A stretch of DNA of 64,000 nt from Streptomyces sp. AC558_RSS880 (GTDB lineage: Bacteria > Actinomycetota > Actinomycetes > Streptomycetales > Streptomycetaceae). The notes under the pieces are model-generated. The model was not told where the DNA came from. It searched no databases and saw nothing but the letters and a program-made list of their open reading frames with translations. The translations under genes were made by a program, and so were the position numbers. The stretch's first letter is position 1. Each line of letters opens with the position of its first letter. Of this stretch, positions 17,029-25,290 are shown piece by piece. The DNA lies in contig NZ_JAGMUJ010000007.1 of assembly GCF_019049255.1 (NCBI RefSeq), positions 248,001 to 312,000 on the forward strand, given 5' to 3'.

Positions 17029-17993
17029 CTCTTCTCCAGGAAGTGGAAGGCGGGACGGCGTGCGGCCAGCAGGGCGGCACACAGGGCGGCCGCAGCCGCC
17101 CAGCCACCCTGTGTCCGGGCGCCGTCCAGGTAGAGGGACAGCTGCTCGCTCAGCTGGGCGGTGAGCCGTCCGCCAGGTGCGGTGAGCACCGGACCGAGGA
17201 CAGCGCACAGCCAGGCGCCGCCGGTCACGGCCGTGGCGGAGCGGAGGCCGAGGAAACCGGCCAGGGCGAGAGCGGCCAGTGTCAGCGCGAGTCCCGGCAG
17301 CAGCCACGCGGCGGCGTTCGGGGCGTCCGAGGACGGCAGCGCGGTTCCGGCGAGGGTCAGCAGCGGCAGGCTCACCGCCAGCACGGCGGCCGTCCGCATC
17401 AGTACCAGCCGCAGCCCGGCCGAAGGCGTCGCCGCGGTGATCTCGTGCATCGGGTCGGCGTGCGGCCCGTAGGACAGGGCGACGCCGGCGACCGGTACGA
17501 CCGGGGCGAGGGCCAGCAGCCAGGGCCGTGCGTCCGTGACGTCGCTCCCGTAGGCGAGAGCGACGGCGCCGACGGCCACGAGCAGCACGGCCGGCAGCCA
17601 GGCACCGCGCACCGCGGGCCCGAGGGCCCACAGCACACGCACCGGCCCCGAGCCACCGGCCGGCCACCGGCATGCCCACGACCGGGCCCGCGCCAGAAGC
17701 CCGCCGGGCCTCGCGGAAGCGGACGCCCGGGGCACCGCCGAGCGTGCCGGCGCGGGTGCCGCCGCCGGTACCGGTGCCGTGGCGAGCACCGTGTCGCGTG
17801 TCTCGGCCAGTACCGCCTCGCGGATCTCGGCCAGGACCACTCCCGCCGCCGTCCCGCGCACCGCGTGCGAGACCCGTAGTGCGCAGCCGCCGCAGGACTC
17901 CAGGTGCTTCTCCAGTGACCAGGCGTCCGACTCCGGCAGGGAGCCGTCGGCGTAACGGGTCACGAGGTCGTCCGACGCGTGCCAGCCGGTCAT
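17025..17993 (-). CDS. zinc-finger anti-sigma factor, membrane-bound
   Basis: A 322-residue protein. The N-terminal anti-sigma domain has the zinc motif H30-x3-C34-x2-C37 within a short helical bundle. After an Ala/Pro linker there are about six hydrophobic helices (about 115-310). It would hold the adjacent ECF sigma factor at the membrane until a signal arrives. It overlaps the sigma gene (ATGA) upstream and the ABC ATPase (TTGA) downstream, so the transporter is probably part of the response or of signal sensing. Confidence 0.88.
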   Translation of the reverse strand: MTGWHASDDLVTRYADGSLPESDAWSLEKHLESCGGCALRVSHAVRGTAAGVVLAEIREAVLAETRDTVLATAPVPAAAPAPARSAVPRASASARPGGLLARARSWACRWPAGGSGPVRVLWALGPAVRGAWLPAVLLVAVGAVALAYGSDVTDARPWLLALAPVVPVAGVALSYGPHADPMHEITAATPSAGLRLVLMRTAAVLAVSLPLLTLAGTALPSSDAPNAAAWLLPGLALTLAALALAGFLGLRSATAVTGGAWLCAVLGPVLTAPGGRLTAQLSEQLSLYLDGARTQGGWAAAAALCAALLAARRPAFHFLEKS

Positions 17994-18616
17994 GCGGGTC
18001 CTCCCATCGGCGACGGGCTCATCCGGGTGAGGGCCGCCCGCAGTTCGGCGCGGGCGCGCATCGCGCGGGTCTTGACGGTTCCCTCGGGGATGCCCAGCAG
18101 CCGCGCGGCCTCATGGGTGCTCAACCCGTCGACGACGGTGGCGCGCAGCACCTCGCGCAGTTCGGGCGAGATCCGGTCCAGGGCGGTTCCCACATCGCCG
18201 TACTCCAGCCCTGCCAGCACCCTGTCCTCCGCGGACGGCGACGCGGCCCCGGCCGGTGGGCAGCCGTCCCACGCCTCCTCCATCGGTGCCGTCCGCAGCC
18301 GAGCGGCACGCTCCTGCGCCCGGTACGCGTCGACCAGGCGCCGCGCGGCGATGGTCCACAGCCAGCCGCCGGCCTGCTCGCCGCGATGGGCGCCTGCCGA
18401 CCGCCACACCGTGACGAACGTGTCCTGGAGTACTTCCCGCACGGTCTCGGGATCGGCGCAGCGCCGGCTCAGCCGTGTGTGCAGCCAGCCCGCGTGCCGG
18501 TCGTACAGCGCGGCCATCGCCGCCGGGTCACCGCCGGCGACGGCCCGGAGCAGCGCCGCGTCGGTGTCCCCCTCGTCCTTCTCCCGATGGCCCCCCACGG
18601 GGCGGAACAGTTTCAC
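17990..18616 (-). CDS. ECF RNA polymerase sigma factor
   Basis: A 208-residue protein with region 2 (about 25-95: LYDRHAGWLHTRLSR, VLQDTFVTVWRSA, WLWTIAARRLVDAYRAQER) and region 4 (about 135-195: LSTHEAARLLGIPEGTVKTRAMRARAELR). It starts at GTG. An ECF-type promoter lies directly upstream, consistent with autoregulation, and leaves almost no leader. It heads the five-gene overlapping operon. Confidence 0.92.
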   Translation of the reverse strand: MKLFRPVGGHREKDEGDTDAALLRAVAGGDPAAMAALYDRHAGWLHTRLSRRCADPETVREVLQDTFVTVWRSAGAHRGEQAGGWLWTIAARRLVDAYRAQERAARLRTAPMEEAWDGCPPAGAASPSAEDRVLAGLEYGDVGTALDRISPELREVLRATVVDGLSTHEAARLLGIPEGTVKTRAMRARAELRAALTRMSPSPMGGPA

Positions 18617-18628
18617 ACCCCGTCTATC

Positions 18629-18652
18629 GACGGTCCTCGGGACGCCGGTTCA
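18629..18652 (-). promoter_or_regulatory. ECF-type promoter of the sigma operon
   Basis: On the minus strand TGAAC (-35) is followed after 15 nt by CGTC (-10, then GATAG). A second GGTGAAC lies about 20 nt further up. The expected start of transcription is within about 5-8 nt of the GTG codon. Confidence 0.6.
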
Positions 18653-18669
18653 CCGTGGTGGCGGCCCGT

Positions 18670-21627
18670 TCACCGGGCGACCGCGTACGCCTCCACCGAC
18701 CACAGCGAGTAGCCGTACCGCGTGGCGCGCTTCTCGCCCTGGACACGGATGTGGCGCACGCCGGGCTCGTCCATGCGGACGGTCTCCCGGCCCTCGCGGC
18801 CGTCCCGCACCGTCGCCGCCGTGCGCCAGGTGCGGCCGTCCGCCGACACCTCCACGCGGTACGCCGACGGGTGCGCCTCCTGCCAGTGCAGCGCGACCTT
18901 CCCCAGCCGCACCGGGCGCTCCAGCTCGATCTGCCACCAGGCGTCGTCGTCGACCGGGGACGACCAGCGCGTCCCCGGGTCGCCGTCGTTCGCCGCCGAG
19001 GCCGGGAAGTCGGGAGTCTCGTCGGCCGAGGAGCTCGCCCGGCCGGTGCGGGCCAGGTCGGGGCCGGCGGTGCGCGGAACGGCGTGGACCGTCAGCGTGC
19101 GGGTCGTGCCGGCGAAGGCGAGCCGGACGTCGTACGACCCGGTGGGCGTGCCCGGTTTCACGGTCACCTCGACCGGTACCTCCACCGGCGTACCGCGCGG
19201 GACGGTCAGCGCGTCCTTCGGCACCCGGACCCCGACCCCCTTCGGCGCCTTCGCGGTCAGCCTGCCGCGGACCTCGTCGGGGCGCAGCGGGCCGAGGGTG
19301 GCCGTCACCGTCCGGGTGCCGCCGATGTCGGTGTCCGCGCGGTCGTCGGACAGCTCCAGGGAGGCGGCGGGCGCGTCCGCGTACCAGGGGACCAGGTGCC
19401 GCACCCGGGAGGCGTCGGCGCCGGTGACCCGGACGGAGTCCACCGGGTCGTCGCCGGGCCGCAGTTCGGTGGCGCCCGTCGCGGACAGCGCGCCGAGGCG
19501 GCGCCACCCCTCACCCGGCACCCTGACCTCCACGGCCCCCCGCGTGCCGGGCTCGGTGAGCACCGTCACGGCGTCCAGCGCGCGGGCGCGCGGAAGGCGG
19601 AGCGTGCGGTCGCCGCCGGACCGCGCCGGCGGCTCGTGGTCGATGCCCGCCCAGCTCTCGTACGCCTTCTGCGCCCGGCTCAGGAACGGGTCCAGCACAC
19701 CCTCGCCGACCGTCACCCGGGACGGTTCCAGCCGCGCCCGCTGCTCGCCCAGCCGCCGGTACGCCGTCCAGGCGGCGCCCGCGTCCCCGGACTGTTGCGC
19801 GCGGAGCAGGTCCAGGGCCGTGGTGCCCGCCTCGCCGTAACGGGCCAGCCGCCGGGACCACGGGCCGGTCTCGGCGGCGAGCCCGGTCCCGGACAGCCGC
19901 TCCGGCAGCTCGCGCAGGACGGTGAAGGCCGCCCGCAGCCGCCCGGCCTCCGCTGCCCCGTCCGCTGTCCCCTCCGCTGTCCCGCCCTTGCCGCGGGCGG
20001 TCGTGCGGATCCGCCAGAACGCTTCCATCAGCGGCCGCAGGTACGCCGACTCCTCGCCGCCCAGCACCGAGGACGCGGTGTTCCCGGCGAGCGCGGCCAG
20101 GGCCTCCCCGCGCCGGGTGTCACCGCCGGCGAGGTCGGCGATCGCGGCCCGCCAGGACTCCCGGGGACGGTAGTCGCGCGGGTTCCAGGCGAAGTCGGCG
20201 GCGGTGAACAGCGGGACGCGGGACGCCTCGGGCTGCTCCATCGCGTTGGCGAGCAGCGCGGCCGAGCCCGCGGCGACGGCCGGTTCGCGGCCCTGGTAGG
20301 GGCCGAGGAAGATCCGGCCGGGGGCGTAGTCGTTCACCGGGTAGTTGTCCATGGTCACCAGCGGATGCCCGAACACCCGCCGCGCCTCGGCCAGTTGGCT
20401 GCCCGTGATGGTGCGCGGCACCACCCCGACCCCGGTCCACGCCACCTCGACCCCCGCGTCCAGTTCCTCCGCGAGGGCGCGCCGGTACGCCGTCGAACCC
20501 TCCTCGTAGAACTCGGTGGGCATCAAGGACAGGGCGGCGGAACCCGGGTGACGCTCCGCCAGGTGTCGGGCCACCGCGTTCGCCACGTGCGCCTGGGCGC
20601 GGGCGGCGGCGCCGGGTCCCGAACCGAACCGGTCGGCGTCCGCCCCGCAGCGCCACTCGCTGTAGCTGACGTCCTGGAACTGCAGCTGGAAGGCGCGGAA
20701 GCCCAGCGCCCACATCGCGTCCAGCTTGCGGGTCAGCGCCCGCAGGTCGTCGTCCGAGGCGAAGCACATCGCCTGCCCCGGCGCCACCGCCCAGCCGGGC
20801 GTGACGTGGTTGCGCCGCGCCCGCTCGGCCAGTTCCCGGAACTCCGCCCGCCGCTCGGCCGGGTACGGCTCGCGCCAGCGGGCCTGCCGGTAGAGGTCCT
20901 CGCCGGGTGCGTAGAGGTACCGGTTCTGCTTGGTGCGGCCCATGAAGTCCAGCTGGGCCAGCCGCTGCTCGTGCGTCCACGGAGTGCCGTAGAAGCCCTC
21001 GGTGATGCCGCGCACGGCGGTGCCGGGCCAGTCGCGGACGACGGCCGCGGTGAACGTGGCGCCGTCCGGGCGCAGCAACTGGCGCAGTGTCTGCACGGCG
21101 TGGAACAGACCGTCGCCGTCCGCGCCGGTCAGGGAGACGGCACCCTTGCCGACGGTCAGCGCGTAGCCGCCGGCGGGGAGGGCGTGCCGGGGGTCGTCCG
21201 AGGCGCGTTCCCTGCCCACGCGCACCACGAGCGCCCCCTCGGGCACCTGTGCGCCGGGGGCGGTGAACCGGCGTGCGCCCGCTTCCCGCAGCAGTGCGCG
21301 GAGCGCGTCGAGGGTGTACGCGTCGGCCGTCGCGTCCGCGGTCAGGGCGACCTCCTCGGTCACCGCGACCGGGGCGCCGTTCGCGCGCAGCGCGTGGGGG
21401 CGCGGCCACACGGACGGCTCCGCCGCGCGAGCCGTGCCGGCGGTCGGGGACGTGCCGGCGGCCGGGGAGGCGGTGGCGACCGGGGACGTGGTGGTGCCCG
21501 GCGCGGGCGGCGCGGCCACGGCGGCGGGCGCGGCGCTCAGGGTCCCGGCGCCCAGGGTGCCGACGAGGACGGCGAGGGCGAGGGCGGTCCTCCTGGCGTT
21601 CGCCGTCCTCCCACGCCGCAGTCGCAC
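18670..21627 (-). CDS. secreted GH84-like beta-N-acetylglucosaminidase / hyaluronidase-type protein
   Basis: A 985-residue secreted protein. The signal peptide (1 to about 40) begins with RLRRGRTANARR and a hydrophobic core; an Ala/Thr/Pro linker follows. A GH20/84 N-terminal domain (about 70-170) precedes the GH84 barrel (GFYGTPWTHEQRL, YLYAPGEDLYR). The catalytic Asp pair expected at the barrel reads Gln318-Asp319 (QFQDV). A NEW3-like domain lies near 735-830 and an F5/8C (discoidin) domain at about 860-985, likely sugar-binding. It removes GlcNAc from glycans if active. The GTG at 21627 with AGGAGGG was chosen because it places the signal peptide at the N-terminus; the open frame continues 30 codons upstream. 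Confidence 0.85.
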   Translation of the reverse strand: MRLRRGRTANARRTALALAVLVGTLGAGTLSAAPAAVAAPPAPGTTTSPVATASPAAGTSPTAGTARAAEPSVWPRPHALRANGAPVAVTEEVALTADATADAYTLDALRALLREAGARRFTAPGAQVPEGALVVRVGRERASDDPRHALPAGGYALTVGKGAVSLTGADGDGLFHAVQTLRQLLRPDGATFTAAVVRDWPGTAVRGITEGFYGTPWTHEQRLAQLDFMGRTKQNRYLYAPGEDLYRQARWREPYPAERRAEFRELAERARRNHVTPGWAVAPGQAMCFASDDDLRALTRKLDAMWALGFRAFQLQFQDVSYSEWRCGADADRFGSGPGAAARAQAHVANAVARHLAERHPGSAALSLMPTEFYEEGSTAYRRALAEELDAGVEVAWTGVGVVPRTITGSQLAEARRVFGHPLVTMDNYPVNDYAPGRIFLGPYQGREPAVAAGSAALLANAMEQPEASRVPLFTAADFAWNPRDYRPRESWRAAIADLAGGDTRRGEALAALAGNTASSVLGGEESAYLRPLMEAFWRIRTTARGKGGTAEGTADGAAEAGRLRAAFTVLRELPERLSGTGLAAETGPWSRRLARYGEAGTTALDLLRAQQSGDAGAAWTAYRRLGEQRARLEPSRVTVGEGVLDPFLSRAQKAYESWAGIDHEPPARSGGDRTLRLPRARALDAVTVLTEPGTRGAVEVRVPGEGWRRLGALSATGATELRPGDDPVDSVRVTGADASRVRHLVPWYADAPAASLELSDDRADTDIGGTRTVTATLGPLRPDEVRGRLTAKAPKGVGVRVPKDALTVPRGTPVEVPVEVTVKPGTPTGSYDVRLAFAGTTRTLTVHAVPRTAGPDLARTGRASSSADETPDFPASAANDGDPGTRWSSPVDDDAWWQIELERPVRLGKVALHWQEAHPSAYRVEVSADGRTWRTAATVRDGREGRETVRMDEPGVRHIRVQGEKRATRYGYSLWSVEAYAVAR

Positions 21628-21924
21628 AGGGCCCTCCTGATCGCTCGACGGGCCGCCCGGCCCGGTGGCCGGTGCGGCCGTGTCCATTCCGTTACCGAGG
21701 AACCCCGAGCCCACCATTTCTGCGGTGAACGTGTCAATGAGAGGGGACGTTGTGGCGCGTTTGTCCCACTACGGAGAGAGGGGGCGGGGGAAGAATGTGA
21801 TCAGGGACACGTGGGAAGGGTTTGTGCGTCTGGCGTCGCGCCCCCTGGGTAGGGCTGCGAGATAACCCGCACGACCCGCACGCCCCGCGTGATCCGCGCG
21901 CCGTGCCCGACGAGGAGGCCGATT
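21628..21924. other. divergent intergenic region GH84 / small repeat protein
   Basis: No gene is supported. A possible plus-strand -10 TAGGGC (21850-21855) would serve the small protein and malQ. A purine-rich stretch lies at 21770-21795. Confidence 0.4.
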
Positions 21925-22206
21925 GTGGTCGCACCCGCCTACGTTCCTTCCCCCGCCCTGTCCAAACCCGCGGCGGAGCCCTCCGCCGACTTCGAAGAGC
22001 CGCACTTCTGCGTCTTCAGCGCGGAAGGCTCCTGCGCCGAGGTCCCGCTGACCAGCGAACCCCCGCTGCCCGACGCCGAACCCCTCACCAGCGAACCGCC
22101 GCTCGCCGACACCACCCCCCTGACCAGCGAGTCCGACGCCTTCCTGGACACCTCGGACTCCTCCGGACTCGACTCCTTCCCGGCCCAGTACCGCCCGGAG
22201 CCCTAG
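21925..22206 (+). CDS. small acidic protein with PLTSE repeats, before malQ
   Basis: A 93-residue acidic protein of unknown function. The centre contains three imperfect repeats of PLTSEPPL(P/A)D(A/T), then PLTSESDAFLDTSDSSG; Ser, Thr, Pro and Asp dominate. There are two Cys (about 41 and 48, in HFCVFSAEGSCAE). No signal peptide or membrane segment is seen. It starts at GTG behind GAGGAGG at good spacing; the ribosome site is strong evidence for translation. malQ begins one base after its stop, so the two are coupled. Confidence 0.7.
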   Translation: MVAPAYVPSPALSKPAAEPSADFEEPHFCVFSAEGSCAEVPLTSEPPLPDAEPLTSEPPLADTTPLTSESDAFLDTSDSSGLDSFPAQYRPEP

Positions 22207-22207
22207 G

Positions 22208-24265
22208 GTGGGCGCGCCACGGCCGGCCGAGCCCCCTTCCGAGGACCTGTCCCGGCTCGCCGCCCTGCACGGCGTCGCCACCTCCTACCGCCCCTCCCCG
22301 GACCGCACGGTCGCGGCCTCGGCCACCGCCGTCACCCTCGCGCTGGCCGCCCTCGGCGTGGACACGGCCACTCCGCAGGCCGTCCGCGCCGCCCTCGCCG
22401 CCCGCGAACGGGAACTCGGCGAGCGGCTGCTGCCCCCCACCCTGGTCGGCTGGGACACCCACGCCCCCGCCGCCCTGGCCGCACTCCCCGAGGGCACCCG
22501 GCTGCACGTCGTCACCGAACAGGGCGAGACCCGCGCCTCCGCCGAACACCTCCCGCCCGGCGTGCACGAGGTGACCGCCACCGCCCCCGACGGCCGCACC
22601 GCCCGCGCCCACCTGATCGTCGCCCCGCCCAGGCTGCCCGCGCCGCCCGGACGCTCGTACGGACTCCTGGTCCAGCTCTACTCCCTCCTCTCCCGCCGCT
22701 CCTGGGGCATGGGCGACCTCGCCGACCTCGGCGAACTCGCCGGCTGGGCCGGACGCGCCCTCGGCGCCGGATTCGTCCAGGTCAACCCCCTGCACGCGGC
22801 CGTCCCCGGCCCGCCGACCGACCCCTCCCCCTACCGCCCCTCCTCCCGCCGCTTCCCCGACCCGGTCCACCTGCGGATCGAGGACGTCCCCGAGTTCGCG
22901 TACGTCGACGACCGCGACCGCGTACGCGCCCTGCTGGAGCGGGCCGGACGGCTGCGCGAGGCGGTGCTGGACCAGGGCGCCCTGATCGACCGGGACGCCG
23001 TGTGGGAGGCCAAGCGGGAGGCGCTGGAACTGGTGCACGAGGTCCCGCTCGGGCCCGGTCGCCGCGCCGCCTACGACGACTTCCGCGCCGGACAGGGCCG
23101 GGCCCTTCAGGACCACGCCACCTGGTGCGCGCTCGCCGAGGTCCACGGCGCCGACTGGCACCGGTGGCCCGCCGCACTGCGCGACCCGCGCTCACCCGAC
23201 ACCGCCCGCGCCCGGCGCGAGCTGGCGCACCGCGTCGACTTCCACTCCCGGCTCGTCTGGCTCACCGACGCCCAGCTCCGCGCGGCGCAGCGGGCCGCAC
23301 GCGAGGCCGGGATGCCGGTCGGGATCGTCCACGACCTCGCCGTCGGCGTCCACCCCGGCGGCGCCGACGCCTGGGCGCAGCAGGAGTACTTCGCGGCCGG
23401 CATGTCCGTCGGCGCGCCCCCGGACGCCTTCAACGCGCGCGGCCAGGACTGGGGCCTGCCGCCCTGGCGCCCCGACCGGCTCGCCGCCTTTGGGTACGCC
23501 CCGTTCCGCGCCCTGCTCCGAGGGCTCTTCCGGTACGCGGGCGCCCTGCGCATCGACCACGTCATGGGCCTGTTCCGGCTCTGGTGGGTCCCCGAGGGCC
23601 ACCCGCCCACGGAGGGCACGTACGTCCGTTACGACGCCGAGGCGATGCTCGCCGTCCTCGTCCTGGAGGCGTCCCGGGCCGGGGCGGTGGTGATCGGCGA
23701 GGACCTGGGCACCGTCGAGCCGGGCGTGCGCGAGGCACTGCGCGAACGGGGCGTGTACGGCACGTCGGTGCTGTGGTTCGAACGGGACTGGGACGGCGAC
23801 CGGCGCCCGCTGCCGCCGGACGGCTGGCGCGCGGACTGCCTGGCGACCGCGACCACCCATGACCTGCCGCCGACGGCCGCGCGGCTCAGCGGTGAGCACG
23901 TGGAGCTCCGGGACAGCCTGGGGCTGCTCACGCGGTCCGTGGAGGAGGAGCGGGCGGAGGCGGCGGCCGACACGGCGGAGTGGCGGGAGCTGTTCGTGAG
24001 GCTGGGGCTGCTGGGGGCGGACGCCTCCGAGGAGGCCGAGATCCAGGCCGTCTACGGCTGCCTGCTGCGTACGCCGGCGCGGATGGTCGGGGTGTGGCTG
24101 CCGGACGGGGTCGGGGACCGGCGTCCGCAGAACCTGCCCGGGACGTGGGACCAGTACCCGAACTGGCGGCTGCCGATCGCGGACGCGCGGGGGAGACCGG
24201 TGACGCTGGAGGAACTGGCGGGGTCGGCGAGGCTGCGGGCACTGATGGACGTGCTGAGGGAATGA
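22208..24265 (+). CDS. malQ: 4-alpha-glucanotransferase (amylomaltase), GH77
   Basis: A 685-residue enzyme that transfers maltodextrin units between glucans. GH77 landmarks are LRIDHVMGLFRLWWVP (nucleophile Asp, about 446), VIGEDLGTV (acid/base Glu, about 498) and TTHDLPPTA (stabilising Asp, about 550). The N-terminal extension of about 150 residues is typical of the actinobacterial form. It is cytoplasmic. It starts at GTG one base after the small repeat protein gene. The maltose operon itself is not in the window. Confidence 0.95.
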   Translation: MGAPRPAEPPSEDLSRLAALHGVATSYRPSPDRTVAASATAVTLALAALGVDTATPQAVRAALAARERELGERLLPPTLVGWDTHAPAALAALPEGTRLHVVTEQGETRASAEHLPPGVHEVTATAPDGRTARAHLIVAPPRLPAPPGRSYGLLVQLYSLLSRRSWGMGDLADLGELAGWAGRALGAGFVQVNPLHAAVPGPPTDPSPYRPSSRRFPDPVHLRIEDVPEFAYVDDRDRVRALLERAGRLREAVLDQGALIDRDAVWEAKREALELVHEVPLGPGRRAAYDDFRAGQGRALQDHATWCALAEVHGADWHRWPAALRDPRSPDTARARRELAHRVDFHSRLVWLTDAQLRAAQRAAREAGMPVGIVHDLAVGVHPGGADAWAQQEYFAAGMSVGAPPDAFNARGQDWGLPPWRPDRLAAFGYAPFRALLRGLFRYAGALRIDHVMGLFRLWWVPEGHPPTEGTYVRYDAEAMLAVLVLEASRAGAVVIGEDLGTVEPGVREALRERGVYGTSVLWFERDWDGDRRPLPPDGWRADCLATATTHDLPPTAARLSGEHVELRDSLGLLTRSVEEERAEAAADTAEWRELFVRLGLLGADASEEAEIQAVYGCLLRTPARMVGVWLPDGVGDRRPQNLPGTWDQYPNWRLPIADARGRPVTLEELAGSARLRALMDVLRE

Positions 24266-24300
24266 CTCGTCATCGCGGGCAGTCGTGCCGCAGGGGCGAT

Positions 24301-24341
24301 GGGGGTCCCCCCGCTCGAGCGCAGCCGAGAGTGGGGGAGGG
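24301..24341 (+). repeat. Streptomyces intergenic repeat, hairpin-forming
   Basis: The 41-bp stretch beginning GGGGGTCCCCCCGCTCGAGC and ending AGAGTGGGGGAGGG is a short interspersed element that recurs between genes in many Streptomyces genomes (from memory). It folds as TCCCCC-GCTCG / CGAGA-GTGGGGGA. It lies 36 bp after malQ and may help terminate it. Function unknown. Confidence 0.65.
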
Positions 24342-24481
24342 TGGGCGCGCCGGCACCCCGCAAGCGCCGGGCCGCGCGAATACCTCCCGGCCCACACCGG
24401 CGCGAGGCACCGCGTGACGCCGGGGGCGGGCGGGACCGCCCCTTACGGCACCCCGCCCGCGCGGAGCCCGACCGCGTTGGA

Positions 24482-24497
24482 TAGTTTGGGCACCGTG
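24482..24497 (+). promoter_or_regulatory. -10 element giving a leaderless mRNA
   Basis: TAGTTT (24482-24487) ends 7 nt before the GTG of the small membrane protein and no ribosome site exists, so transcription probably starts at the codon. No clear -35. Confidence 0.45.
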
Positions 24498-24770
24498 GAC
24501 AAGAAGAACGCCCTGCGCGCCGGCGCCCTGGCAGCCGGTACGACGCTGATGATGCTGCTCATGTCGTCCCCCGCGCTCGCGCTCACCCGCGACGACGGCG
24601 ACGACCCCGGCACGGGCCTGAGCGTCATCGAGACGCTGGGCCTCTACGTCGTGGCCCCGATCGCGCTGTTCGTGATCATCGCCGCCCTGGTGATGGTCGG
24701 CGACAAGACGCACCAGAAGAAGGACACGACCAGCTCCAACATCGCCACCAAGGCCGACGCCAAGGCCTGA
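24495..24770 (+). CDS. small conserved membrane protein
   Basis: A 91-residue protein. A first hydrophobic stretch (about 10-30, GALAAGTTLMMLLMSSPALA) may be a signal peptide or membrane anchor. A second (about 47-67, TLGLYVVAPIALFVIIAALVMV) is a clear helix; the C-terminus is Lys/Thr-rich. Unknown function. The GTG start has no ribosome site but an apparent -10 right before it, so the mRNA may be leaderless. It stands alone, followed by a strong hairpin. Confidence 0.8.
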   Translation: MDKKNALRAGALAAGTTLMMLLMSSPALALTRDDGDDPGTGLSVIETLGLYVVAPIALFVIIAALVMVGDKTHQKKDTTSSNIATKADAKA

Positions 24771-24810
24771 TCCGGGGCAGGCCGCCCGCGAGCGGCCCCG
24801 CGCACTTCCA

Positions 24811-24872
24811 CGAGGGCGCCGACCCTTCCGTACGCACGCGCATCCGCCGTACGGAACGGGGCGGCGCCCTCG
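24811..24872. terminator. long bidirectional hairpin
   Basis: Outer stem of 10 bp (CGAGGGCGCC / GGCGCCCTCG), inner arms around TTCCGTAC / GTACGGAA. It ends the small membrane protein gene on the plus strand and the tetR remnant on the minus strand. Confidence 0.75.
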
Positions 24873-24913
24873 GTGTGTTCACCGTGCGGTGAGGCGGCGA
24901 GACCGGGCGACGC

Positions 24914-25272
24914 TCACTGCGGGTACGGCGCCGTCAGGCAGCGCTGCACGGCGGGCGCCGGCCACGCCACGGCCTCCTCGGTGTCCAGCGCCACGGCCGG
25001 CGGGAACCGCAGGACATGACGCGTCAGCGCCAGCCCGAGCAGGTGCGACGAGACCAGCGCGGCACGCACCGGTACCTGCTCGGGGTCGGGGCAGAACCGA
25101 CGGGCGAGCGGGAGGACCTGGTCCCGGAAGACGCCCCGCACGCGCTCGGCCCCGGCCTCGTCGGTCGCGCCGACCCGCAGCAGGGCCGCGAGCACGTCAC
25201 TCTCCTCCCACATGGGGAGGAAGTGCGTCACGAGGGCCCGGCCGACCTCCTCCCGGGACAGCGACGACGGGT
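24914..25272 (-). pseudogene. tetR-family regulator remnant, N-terminal half missing
   Basis: About 118 codons match the C-terminal ligand/dimer domain of a TetR regulator (SREEVGRALVTHFLPMWEE, LLGLALTRHVLRFPPAVALD, EEAVAWPAPAVQRCLTAP), ending at a normal stop. The N-terminal helix-turn-helix of about 75 residues is gone: upstream of about 25272 the frame enters the antisense of the monooxygenase remnant. There is no start codon with a ribosome site. A tetR next to a divergent FAD monooxygenase is a common arrangement; the deletion took both 5' ends. Confidence 0.75.
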
Positions 25273-25290
25273 CCGGCCGGCGCGGGCGCG

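Noticed and set aside
16187..17107. Upstream extension of the permease frame across the ABC ATPase gene
   Set aside because: It is the shadow of the ATPase in another frame, with Arg/Pro-rich composition and no ribosome site; the permease starts at 16186 with an ATGA overlap.
18475..21852. An 1125-codon plus-strand open frame opposite the GH84 gene
   Set aside because: It is antisense to a gene with signal peptide, catalytic domain and good starts; the composition is Arg/Gly/Val-rich as expected for an antisense shadow in GC-rich DNA.
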